Positions 7,886 to 16,165 of a stretch of DNA of 64,000 nucleotides are shown piece after piece. Position 1 is the stretch's first letter, and each line of letters opens with the position of its first letter. The translations under genes and the position numbers were made by a program. The notes beneath the pieces were generated by a model, which was given only the letters and a program-made list of their open reading frames with translations, did no database searches and was not told where the DNA came from. The stretch is from G963422745 sp963422745 (GTDB taxonomy: Bacteria > Actinomycetota > Acidimicrobiia > Acidimicrobiales > Aldehydirespiratoraceae): NCBI GenBank assembly GCA_963422745.1, contig OY730477.1:1922001-1986000 (forward strand). Direction: 5' to 3'.

Positions 7886-10800
7886 TCAGGCAATCGGACG
7901 CGCAATGAGGTCCTCGGTTGCTCCGTTGCCAGCGACGGAAGGTTCCACGTCAAGCAAGGCCGAAGCGTCGATACCGAGCGCCTCCTGAAGCTGCACGGCA
8001 TCAAGGTCGGCGATCGAGCTTGACCTCGGCAAGGTAATGTCGGCGATCCTGCGTTTGCCAGCTACGACCTCCTCCACCCGTTCATCGATCGTGCCCGGAC
8101 AAACCAAACGGTGACAGATGACGGTCTTGGTCTGACCGATTCGCCATGCCCGGTCCCTGGCCTGGTCTTCCACGGCAGGGTTCCACCAGCGGTCGTACAG
8201 CACGACGTGGTTAGCCGCGGTGAGGTTGAGTCCGGTTCCCCCGGCCTTGAGCGAAAGAACCATAGCCTCCGCACCGGTCGTCGACTGGAACCTGTGAACC
8301 ATTCGGTCGCGCGCCCCGCGGGCGAGCCCACCATGGTAACAGTCGACCGTGCGGCCGGTTTGCTCGCTCAGGTGGGCAGCGAGTTTCTCGCCCCAGGTGG
8401 CGAAATGGGTGAAGATCAGAACCTTTTCATCCGCGGCGAACACGGTGGAGATGATCTCGTTGAGTCTTGTCAGCTTTCCTGATCTGCCAGCCAGGCCGTG
8501 GTCGTCGGGTTGGTAGTTGACGGGATGGTTGCAGATCTGCTTGAGCGCTGTAATAGCCGCGAGGATTGCTCCCTTGCGTTGCGGAGTGCCAGGCTCGGTG
8601 GCGCTGGTCGTGGCGATCAAATTGTTGAGCACAGCCTGGTACAGCCCGATTTGCTCAGGTGTCATCGCACAGTGAGCGAGTTCGTCAATGCGGTCGGGCA
8701 GCTCCTCGGCGATGGCAGGCTCGCTCTTGGTTCGGCGATAAACGAGAACCCCGTTTAGCGCTTTGAGGGCTGCTTCGCCGTCGGAGGAACGTTTGCGCGA
8801 CCCGTTACGCCCGGTGCCGGGTGATAGCTGAGCGACGAACTGCGCCCGGGGTCCCAACAGATCTGGGTTGGCCCAATCCATGATCGACCAGAGATCGCCC
8901 AAGCCGTTCTCAATCGGGGTTCCGGTGAGAGCGAGGCGGGTTCGGGCTTTCAGGCGTCGAAGCTGCTGTGATGTTTCCGCGGCGGGGTTCTTGATTGCTT
9001 GGGCCTCGTCAATCACAACCTTGCCCCATTCGAATCCTGAGAGTTGATCCATGTCGCGCAACGCGGTGCCGTAGGTGGTGATCACCAAGTCCGCCGCGGC
9101 GACTGCGGCGTCAAGTTTGAGGCCCTTGGCTCTGCGCGCACCATGGTGCACCATGAGTTCCACCTCCGGAACGAACCGCCGTGCCTCGTTTGCCCAGTTG
9201 CTCACAACCGCGGGTGGTGCGACGACGAGAGCCGGGCCGCCCGCGGTCGAGCCAGCAATGTCGGCGAGCGTGGTTGGTGTCTTGCCCAGACCCATGTCAA
9301 GCGCCAGGCATCCGCCGAGACCCGCTTCGTTGAGGAACCGGAGCCATGCCAGCGCGTCGGCCTGATAGGTGCGCAACTCGCCTTCGAACCCTTCTGGTTG
9401 CGTGGTTGGGTGCTCCGGCAACGAAGCGACGCTTCGAAGCAGATCAACCGCCCAGCCATTGCCGACAATGTTCACACCGCCGGGCAGCGGCGTGCCCTCT
9501 AGTCCAAGAGCGTGGCGTAACATGTCCGCACCGCTGAGCCGGGTCTTATCGGCACGTTCGGCAAGCGCGGCGGCTGCCTCTGCTAAGTCGACTTTGTCGA
9601 CCTCCACCCATCTACCGCGGCTTTTGACCAGGGGGCGGGCCTCGGCTGCGAGCTTGGCGATCTCAGCGGCGGTGAGTTCCACGTCATCAAATACCGCCGA
9701 CCATCGCACATCGGCAAGCTGACGTGCGCCCACCAGGGTCTGATCGGCTTCGGAACTAAGGCGCAGCGAGGCGACCGCCTTGCGACGTTTCAAGGCGGGA
9801 ACTCGGATGTCGAAACCGCAACGTCGCAGTCTGTCGCCAGCGGTGGTCATCAGGTTCCAGGCTTCGTCCTGGCTGAGGATCACCTCCCCGCGGCGCCGTC
9901 CGCCGAGCCGCAGCAGTTCAGGAAACAAACGCTCTAACCGGGCGAGATGCGCCGCAGCGTGACGGGCACGAGGCTTGGAGGCAGTGACCATCGTCACTTC
10001 CACCGGTTCAAGATCGCCTTTGTCGTTGGGGGCGAGTACGGCAACCTGCCATGCACCGGAATCGTCGGGCGGGTCGAGTTGCACGACCAGTTTGGTCAAC
10101 GAAACACCGGTCACCGACCGACCCCATTGATCCAGTCTGCGAACCAAGTCACCTCCAAGATTGGTCGGCGCCGTGAATATCGTGCCGTCAAGGTGGCACA
10201 GTGCGGCCTCGGCCAGATCGTGTTTTGTGACTACCGTCGGAGGCGGTGCAGGTGCTTGCAACTGACCAGCGGCTATAGACACGATTGCGTCGCAGATATC
10301 AGTAATGGCACCGGAAACGAACTTCTCCGGGAGCTGCTCGCGGCTGCCCACCATGGCAGCCTCGGGAACGCTTCGTACAAGCGCCTCGAACCTTTCGGCG
10401 TTGATGAGCGCAGGCGTCCATTGAATCCGGTAAGCCGCCCGGTTCGGTTCGCCCTTGTCTTTGCGGCGGCGCTTGATATGCACCAACTGCGGCACGAATC
10501 GGCCTTGCGCCACGGTCTCCACCGCCAACGCAGCCACATGACCCATCCAGGCGACGCTCACGCCAGCCCGGTCGTCGTCGACCGTGTCCGCCAACGCCAC
10601 CAGCCAGCCCAAAGCGCTTGCGGGCGGCGTCGACAGAGTGGACACTCGCCCGCATCCAGGAACCTTCATTGAGGCTTGCTCGTTCCATTCGATGGCCGCG
10701 CCCCCGAGCGCCTTGACCTTCTCAAGTACTTCTTCATGGGTGATTCGACGGCTCTGCCCTTTGGCCCACACGATAATTCGACCGTCACGGCGCGAGATCT

Positions 10801-11173
10801 GAAGACCGGTCTGCGACGTTGCGGCGCCTTCCGGTTCGGGGGCGGCGACGGTGACAACATCGCTCTCGTTGGGTTCTCCGATCAGCGCGGTCAAGGCGGC
10901 GTCTATGCGGAAACACTCCTCGTCGAGATCGCTTAGAACCAGGGAGCGGGCTGGTCCGCTGACGTTGCGCCGCGCTCTTGCCAAAGCCTGTTCGGCTTCG
11001 TCAAGCAAACGGTAAAGGCTGGCGATCCAAGCCTCGGTGTGGGATTTGAGAAAGCGGGTCTCTTTCGGGGTCGCCACGCCGTCAAGGTGAGCCTGCGTGC
11101 AGCGATCGATCCCCGACGGCGTCATCAAAGACATCATCAGGTCCGCGTCGATCACGTCGACTAATGGTTCCAT
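7886..11173 (-). CDS. SNF2-family DNA helicase/ATPase (HepA-like)
   Basis: A 1095-aa protein of the SWI2/SNF2 superfamily, ATP-driven DNA translocases acting on protein-DNA complexes. The C-terminal half holds the motor: Walker A in LALDMGLGKT (~residue 630), the VIDEAQAIKN DEAQ-box (~725), LALTGTPIENGLGDLW, and helicase lobe 2 with LSLKAGGTGLNL and the arginine-finger block WWNPAVEDQARDRAWRIGQ (~1000). The N-terminal ~550 residues lack cysteine zinc motifs and resemble the long, poorly characterised N-terminal region of actinobacterial SNF2 proteins. I chose the ATG at 11173; a TTG six codons upstream is the alternative. Expected role is transcription recycling or DNA repair; the substrate cannot be read from sequence. 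Confidence 0.93.
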   Translation of the reverse strand: MEPLVDVIDADLMMSLMTPSGIDRCTQAHLDGVATPKETRFLKSHTEAWIASLYRLLDEAEQALARARRNVSGPARSLVLSDLDEECFRIDAALTALIGEPNESDVVTVAAPEPEGAATSQTGLQISRRDGRIIVWAKGQSRRITHEEVLEKVKALGGAAIEWNEQASMKVPGCGRVSTLSTPPASALGWLVALADTVDDDRAGVSVAWMGHVAALAVETVAQGRFVPQLVHIKRRRKDKGEPNRAAYRIQWTPALINAERFEALVRSVPEAAMVGSREQLPEKFVSGAITDICDAIVSIAAGQLQAPAPPPTVVTKHDLAEAALCHLDGTIFTAPTNLGGDLVRRLDQWGRSVTGVSLTKLVVQLDPPDDSGAWQVAVLAPNDKGDLEPVEVTMVTASKPRARHAAAHLARLERLFPELLRLGGRRRGEVILSQDEAWNLMTTAGDRLRRCGFDIRVPALKRRKAVASLRLSSEADQTLVGARQLADVRWSAVFDDVELTAAEIAKLAAEARPLVKSRGRWVEVDKVDLAEAAAALAERADKTRLSGADMLRHALGLEGTPLPGGVNIVGNGWAVDLLRSVASLPEHPTTQPEGFEGELRTYQADALAWLRFLNEAGLGGCLALDMGLGKTPTTLADIAGSTAGGPALVVAPPAVVSNWANEARRFVPEVELMVHHGARRAKGLKLDAAVAAADLVITTYGTALRDMDQLSGFEWGKVVIDEAQAIKNPAAETSQQLRRLKARTRLALTGTPIENGLGDLWSIMDWANPDLLGPRAQFVAQLSPGTGRNGSRKRSSDGEAALKALNGVLVYRRTKSEPAIAEELPDRIDELAHCAMTPEQIGLYQAVLNNLIATTSATEPGTPQRKGAILAAITALKQICNHPVNYQPDDHGLAGRSGKLTRLNEIISTVFAADEKVLIFTHFATWGEKLAAHLSEQTGRTVDCYHGGLARGARDRMVHRFQSTTGAEAMVLSLKAGGTGLNLTAANHVVLYDRWWNPAVEDQARDRAWRIGQTKTVICHRLVCPGTIDERVEEVVAGKRRIADITLPRSSSIADLDAVQLQEALGIDASALLDVEPSVAGNGATEDLIARPIA

Positions 11174-11427
11174 TTGTGCGGTCGAATGCAATGCTCTGAT
11201 TCGGACTGTCGCCTCTGTGGATTGACTAGTATCGGGTTAGTTACATGCTCGGTGTTGCTGGCTTCTGGAGCCGGTAATCACCGAAGTGGATGAACGCCCA
11301 GATAGGACTCTGATTGCACAGCTCGGACTCCGAAGCGACAGCCCCGACAGTTCGTCTGCGCAACCGGCACGGGATCGTCACTGACCCGGACCTGTTCGCG
11401 TAGCATAGGCCAGTACCTGTGCGTTTA

Positions 11428-12534
11428 CTACCTTGTTGTTGAGCGACGAAGCGCGTCGGCCTTTGTGGCCAACACCGAAAGCAGTCCCTCAAAGCTCTTG
11501 GCGAAGGCGGCCACACCTTCTTTTTCAAGCTGTTGGGTCACGTCGTGCATGTTGATGCCGAGTTCGCCCAGATCTTTGATCACCCGCTGCGCGTGGTCAA
11601 TGTCAGCGTCTATGGTCCGGGCCAAGGTGCCGTGATCTTCGAAGGCTTCCAGGGTGGCGTCAGGAAGAGTGTTGATCGTGTGGGGGCCGATGAGTTGATC
11701 AACGTACATGGTGTCGGGATAGGCCGGGTTCTTGGTTGACGTTGATGCCCAAAGCGGTCGCTGGACACGGGCGCCTCTGGCGGCCAGGGCTTCCCAGCGC
11801 GGACCGCTGAAGGCATCAACGAACGTGGCGTAGGCGAGCCTTCCGTTGGCGATGCCGGCTTTGCCTCGCATGGCGAGCGCTCTTGGGATACCGACGGCGT
11901 TCAAGCGGCGGTCTACTTCTGCGTCGACTCGGCTGATGAAGAAGCTGGCCACTGATGACACCGTTGACAGGTCGCCCTTTGCGGCCTCGAGTCCTGCGAG
12001 GTAGGCCTCGATCACCTCGCGGTAACGGTTGAGAGAGAAGATCAAGGTCACGTTGATGGACAGCTTCTCAGAGATCAACGTCTCAATGGGCAACAGTCCT
12101 TCGGTGGTGGCCGGGATCTTGACAAAGAGATTGGGTGCGTCAAGCCGGTGGTGAAGTTCTCTAGCGGCACGTGTTGTGTCGTCACATCGATGGGCCAACC
12201 CTGGGTCAATCTCAACTGACACGTAGCCATCAACTCCATTGCTTTGATCATGGACCGGCCTGAGGATGCCGAGCGCAGCGCAAATGTCGGAGGTAACGAG
12301 TTGCCAGTAGGACTCCTCCACGTTGAGGCCTTCGCTGGTGGCCTCGCGGAACTCAGCGTCGTAGGCGGATGTTCCCTCAATGGCTTTCTGGAAGATCGTC
12401 GGGTTTGATGTGAGGCCCCTCACGCCGCGCTTTACCCAGGTTTGGAGTTCGCCGCCTGCGATCCAGTCCCTGCGTATGTTGTCTAGCCAGGGGCTTTGCC
12501 CGTGACGAGCGAACAACTCCTTTAGTGGATTCAC
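11428..12534 (-). CDS. tal: Transaldolase
   Basis: A 368-aa pentose-phosphate-pathway enzyme transferring a dihydroxyacetone unit between sugar phosphates. The start is the GTG at 12534 (VNPLKELFARHGQSPWLD); the frame upstream is derived from a 143-bp duplication and is not native. Family marks are LTSNPTIFQKAI near the N-terminus, YVSVEIDPGLAH, and LFVKIPATTEG with the Schiff-base lysine. The length fits the actinobacterial Tal type. The start codon overlaps by 4 bp (GTGA) the stop of a short duplicated ORF, exactly as it would originally have overlapped the transketolase stop. Co-transcribed with tkt. Confidence 0.95.
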   Translation of the reverse strand: MNPLKELFARHGQSPWLDNIRRDWIAGGELQTWVKRGVRGLTSNPTIFQKAIEGTSAYDAEFREATSEGLNVEESYWQLVTSDICAALGILRPVHDQSNGVDGYVSVEIDPGLAHRCDDTTRAARELHHRLDAPNLFVKIPATTEGLLPIETLISEKLSINVTLIFSLNRYREVIEAYLAGLEAAKGDLSTVSSVASFFISRVDAEVDRRLNAVGIPRALAMRGKAGIANGRLAYATFVDAFSGPRWEALAARGARVQRPLWASTSTKNPAYPDTMYVDQLIGPHTINTLPDATLEAFEDHGTLARTIDADIDHAQRVIKDLGELGINMHDVTQQLEKEGVAAFAKSFEGLLSVLATKADALRRSTTR

Positions 12535-12690
12535 TGGTCGTTCCGTTTTGATGTGAGGCCCCTCACGCCGCGCTTTACCCAGGTTTGGAGTTCGCCGCCT
12601 GCGATCCAGTCCTTGCGTATGTTGTCTAGCCAGGGGCTTTGCCCGTGACGAGCGAACAACTCCTTTAGTGGATTCACTGGTCGTTCCGTT
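12404..12690. repeat. 143-bp tandem duplication across the tkt-tal junction
   Basis: Segments 12404-12547 and 12547-12690 are near-identical direct copies (period 143 bp); one visible difference is CCCTGCG versus CCTTGCG. Each copy contains the transketolase 3' end (RNDQ stop) and the first ~45 codons of transaldolase. A short TTCCGTT homology marks the junction. It could be a real recent duplication or an assembly error. Confidence 0.9.
12531..12677 (-). pseudogene. Truncated duplicate of the transaldolase 5' end
   Basis: A 48-codon ORF begins at GTG 12677, overlapping the transketolase stop, and repeats the tal N-terminus (with R to K in DWIA's neighbour). It then runs into the duplicated tkt tail (SKRNDQ) and stops at a TGA that overlaps the real tal start. 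Coupled translation tkt to stub to tal may therefore still work. The stub lacks all catalytic residues and has no expected function. Confidence 0.75.
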
Positions 12691-14635
12691 CGGCGATGAG
12701 TGCACGGGCTTGTGCTGCTACAGAGGCTGGCGAAATGCCGAGTTCATGCAGGACCACCTCTCCGGGTGCCGACGCACCGAATCGCTCAATTGAGACCGCG
12801 GCGTCCACCCAGCGATGCCAGCCCTGTGAGACCCCCGCCTCAACCACAAGCGAAGGAACACGACGCGGAATCACGCTTTCACGGTACTTGCTGCTTGCCG
12901 CCGCGAAGAGTTCCAGACACGGCAGTGAGACGACCCTGGCACAGACATCGTCTTCGGCCAATCGGTCGGCGGCGTCGAGGCACACGGCTACCTCGCTGCC
13001 GGTTCCCACCAAGGTTATTGCAGCCCCGGGTTCTTCGCGAAGCACGTAACCGCCCAGCGACAGATCAACCCCAGCGGTGCCCTCCAGCACTGGGAGATTC
13101 TGGCGTGTGGTGATGAGCGCCGTAGGGCCCGGAGACCTGATCGAGACCTTCCACGCAGCGCTTGTTTCGTTGGCGTCAGCCGGGCGTATCACCCGCAGCC
13201 CCGGAATTGCCCGAAGCGAGGCAATCTGTTCGACCGGTTGATGGGTGGGGCCGTCCTCGCCGACACCGACCGAATCGTGGCTCCACACGAACAACGAACG
13301 TGCCCCGCACAGCGCAGCGAGACGCACGGCTGCACGCATATAGTCGGCGAACACCAAGAAGGTGCCCACCACCGGGATCGCTCCGCCGTGCATGGCCATA
13401 CCGTTGGCGATGGCACCCATGGCATGTTCGCGTACCCCGAAATAGATCTGACGGCCGCCCGGATCAGCGGCGGAGAAGACCCCATGATGCTTGATGACGG
13501 TACCCGTGTTGCCGGTGAGGTCCGCGCCGCCTCCGGTTAGGCCAGGTACCAGCGGCACAAGAGACTGCAATGCAAGATTGGAGGCCTTACGGGTAGCCAA
13601 CGAATCGCCGGGCTCGAAGTTGGGCAGGGCCTTGTCCCAGCCCTTTACGCCGGTCCCGGCGAGCTGCGCCTCAAGAGCGACCCGGTCGCCGTCGTAGGCG
13701 GCAATTCTCGCCTCCCACTCCTCGCGATCCGAACTTCCCCGCATGCCGACACGCCGATACTCCTCGCACAGATTCGCTGGAACATGAAACGGTTCGTCAG
13801 GAAGCCCCAGCGCTGCTTTGGTCTCCGCGATTTCCTCGTCGAAGATTGAGTAGCCGTGCGCCGCGGCTGTGTCCGCGGATCGGGTTGCTGAGCCAGCAAT
13901 CACAGTTCGAAGGATCACCAGAGACGGCCGGTCAGCGTCGGCCATAGCGGTCCGGAGGCCTTTGGTGATCACATCAAGGTCATCGCCAGAGTCTCCGAGT
14001 TCAATGACTTGCCAGCCGTATGCCCGGAACCGGGCGGCTGTGTCGTCGGACATCGCCAGATCGGTATGGCCGTCAATGGTCACGTGATTGTCGTCGTAGC
14101 ACAAGACGATCTTGCCCAGGTGAAGGTGACCCGCCAGTGACGCTGCTTCGTGGCTGATGCCTTCACAGATGTCGCCGTCGCCAGCAATGCCGAAGATGTG
14201 ATGATCGAACAATTCACTGCCGTAGCGGGTCCGAAGTTGGGTCTCGGCTATGGCCATCCCGACCATGTTGGTGATGCCCTGGCCCAGAGGACCGGTAGTG
14301 ACCTCGACCCCGGGCGTGCAACCGGCCTCGGGATGTCCAGGAGTGGCTGAACCCCACTGGCGGAAGTTGCGCAACTCGTCAAGTGTTAGGCCGAAACCTG
14401 CCAGATACAAAAAGGCGTATTGCAGGATCGAAGCATGTCCCGCGCTCAGGACGAATCGGTCTCGGTCGGGCCAGTTAGGTGCCGACGCGTCATAGGTCAT
14501 TACCCGACTAAAAAGAGCGTGCGCCAGCGGAGCCAGCGCCATGGCTGTGCCTTGATGCCCCGACCGTGCCGCATGGGGTGCGTCCATGGCCAGGCCTCTC
14601 ACCACCGCAACCGCACGTGAGTCGAAATCACGCAT
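12674..14635 (-). CDS. tkt: Transketolase
   Basis: A 653-aa thiamine-diphosphate enzyme that moves two-carbon units in the pentose phosphate or Calvin pathways. The N-terminal ThDP-binding half includes FVLSAGHASILQY, TPGHPEAG and the GDGDICEGISHEA motif followed by IVLCYDDNHVTIDG. The pyrimidine half includes YFGVREHAMGAIANG, and the C-terminal domain starts near GGYVLREEPGAAITLVGTGSEV. Length and order of motifs are normal. The start ATG 14635 has GGAGG 7 nt upstream. It is the first gene of a tkt-tal unit; the original stop/start overlap with tal has been doubled by a 143-bp duplication. Confidence 0.96.
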   Translation of the reverse strand: MRDFDSRAVAVVRGLAMDAPHAARSGHQGTAMALAPLAHALFSRVMTYDASAPNWPDRDRFVLSAGHASILQYAFLYLAGFGLTLDELRNFRQWGSATPGHPEAGCTPGVEVTTGPLGQGITNMVGMAIAETQLRTRYGSELFDHHIFGIAGDGDICEGISHEAASLAGHLHLGKIVLCYDDNHVTIDGHTDLAMSDDTAARFRAYGWQVIELGDSGDDLDVITKGLRTAMADADRPSLVILRTVIAGSATRSADTAAAHGYSIFDEEIAETKAALGLPDEPFHVPANLCEEYRRVGMRGSSDREEWEARIAAYDGDRVALEAQLAGTGVKGWDKALPNFEPGDSLATRKASNLALQSLVPLVPGLTGGGADLTGNTGTVIKHHGVFSAADPGGRQIYFGVREHAMGAIANGMAMHGGAIPVVGTFLVFADYMRAAVRLAALCGARSLFVWSHDSVGVGEDGPTHQPVEQIASLRAIPGLRVIRPADANETSAAWKVSIRSPGPTALITTRQNLPVLEGTAGVDLSLGGYVLREEPGAAITLVGTGSEVAVCLDAADRLAEDDVCARVVSLPCLELFAAASSKYRESVIPRRVPSLVVEAGVSQGWHRWVDAAVSIERFGASAPGEVVLHELGISPASVAAQARALIAERNDQ

Positions 14636-14728
14636 CGCGATCCCTCCAAAATTGCCTGTCGGGCGATCCTAGAGTCACAAGCGCTGTTGTCGGGAACATG
14701 ACTGGCGTTGGCTCGACAGGGTCGGATC

Positions 14729-15118
14729 TCAGCTCTGCGATGGGCGCATCAGCGTGTATGGAACGGTCGTGACCGGGCCGCGATCAAGGCGACATCTTGC
14801 TTCGATGGTGCCGTAGTCCGTGAACTCAAGTTCGGCCCGCACGAGTCGGTAGGTGAACTTCGAAGGCTCAACATCGAATGGCTGGACATTGCGTGCGATC
14901 TGCTCATCATCTCGGTGAAACGTGACCTCTAGAACGCCGCGGCCGGTTCCCTGAGGCGGGCAGTGGACCATCACCACGAGATGTGGGGCCCAAGTGAGCG
15001 GCAACGGAGTCGGCGCGACGGCACTGAACTGGATACCAGTGAGGTCAATGCGTGTTGATGGACCGGCAACCTGGCGAAGATTGATCTCATCGATGAATAG
15101 CGCTGCGATGATCTGCAT
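14729..15118 (-). CDS. Conserved hypothetical protein, DUF6941-like
   Basis: A 129-aa soluble protein from ATG 15118 (MQIIAALFIDEINLRQ). It contains alternating beta-type stretches (HLVVMVHCPPQGTGRGVLEV, FTYRLVRAELEFTDYGTIEA) and no signal peptide. The opening segment and size recall the small DUF6941 proteins, but this is a weak resemblance. It stands alone between tkt and a TetR gene that is transcribed away from it. Function unknown. Confidence 0.6.
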   Translation of the reverse strand: MQIIAALFIDEINLRQVAGPSTRIDLTGIQFSAVAPTPLPLTWAPHLVVMVHCPPQGTGRGVLEVTFHRDDEQIARNVQPFDVEPSKFTYRLVRAELEFTDYGTIEARCRLDRGPVTTVPYTLMRPSQS

Positions 15119-15283
15119 GAGCCGACACTAATGGTCGTTGCCCCGGTGCGGGCCCTTTGAGGGTGCCCGTTTAATCATGATGGTTGGTACGAATCCGCAG
15201 AGACCTCCCAACGGCTCACCGAGACACGGCATCTCAACGAGACATGGCATCTCCATGGCCGGGCGAGAAGCCCGAAGTGCCGG

Positions 15284-15289
15284 TACCCT
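15284..15289 (+). promoter_or_regulatory. Leaderless -10 box TACCCT
   Basis: TACCCT ends 9 nt before the ATG at 15299. Confidence 0.45.
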
Positions 15290-15298
15290 TGAAAACTG

Positions 15299-16003
15299 AT
15301 GGGTGGCGATACCAAGTCGGCGATCATCGCGGCGGCGAGTCACCTGTTTGCCGAACGCGGCTTTGACGGTGCGTCTCTGAACATGATCGCCGATAAGGTC
15401 GGCATTCGGCGCCAAAGCCTTCTGCATCACTTCGCCACCAAGGAATTGATGTACCGGGAGGTATTTGATCGGGCCTTGGCCGAATGGCACGAACGTGTCG
15501 AAGTGGCGATCGGTGAAGCACACGGTGACGGACTACAACAAGTGGACCACGTCCTCACCGCGGGATTCGACTTCTTCAGGGCCAACCCGGACTTCGTCCG
15601 TCTCGTACGACGCGAAGCGCTGGCCGAGGAGGGAACGCGTCACATTGCGCTCGGCGTGGCTCTGCAACCGATATTCACCCGCGCATCGGCGTATCTGAGT
15701 CAGGAGATGACCGCGGGGCGCCTACGCAGCCACGATCCCGAACAGCTACTGCTCACCGGTTACGGAGCCCTGCTCTCCTATTTCAGTGACGTGCCGTTCA
15801 TTGGTGACCTGATTCGTCGAGACCCGCTTGGTGATGAGGCAATGAATGTACGCATTCGCCACATCAAGGATCTGTTCTTCGCAGCCCTGCAACCCATGCA
15901 GACCGACATTGATCCGCCGTCATTTGACCCAGCAGCCAGAATCGAAGAGCCGCCGTCGGTTAGTGTGGCGACACGTTCTGCTTCGGTGGGGGTCTGTTTG
16001 TGA
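15299..16003 (+). CDS. TetR/AcrR-family transcriptional regulator
   Basis: A 234-aa repressor-type protein. Residues 5-52 form the TetR helix-turn-helix (SAIIAAASHLFAERGFDGAS, MIADKVGIRRQSLLHHFATKELMY). The rest is a helical ligand-binding domain with no recognisable ligand, followed by a Ser-rich tail beyond ~205. The ATG at 15299 lies just after a -10-like TACCCT. Its regulon cannot be read, as it is followed by a 160-bp gap and the divergent neighbour is of unknown function. Confidence 0.9.
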   Translation: MGGDTKSAIIAAASHLFAERGFDGASLNMIADKVGIRRQSLLHHFATKELMYREVFDRALAEWHERVEVAIGEAHGDGLQQVDHVLTAGFDFFRANPDFVRLVRREALAEEGTRHIALGVALQPIFTRASAYLSQEMTAGRLRSHDPEQLLLTGYGALLSYFSDVPFIGDLIRRDPLGDEAMNVRIRHIKDLFFAALQPMQTDIDPPSFDPAARIEEPPSVSVATRSASVGVCL

Positions 16004-16150
16004 CCGATGATGGTTGGGTGGCTTTGTCTGTTGTGGGGAGACGCTTTGGTCTTGGTGGGGACCGCTCAACTATCCACCAAGCGGGCGCAACGCCACGACT
16101 CAGCCCACGCCGTGCTTCGGCGGGGGCCGCTCGGTGATGAGGTGAAGGCG

Positions 16151-16156
16151 TAGCAT
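16151..16156 (+). promoter_or_regulatory. Leaderless -10 box TAGCAT
   Basis: TAGCAT ends 9 nt before the ATG at 16166. Confidence 0.45.
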
Positions 16157-16165
16157 CTGGCGAAT

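Noticed and set aside
12535..12705. Long transaldolase start at 12705
   Set aside because: The upstream residues come from the 143-bp duplication read in another frame.
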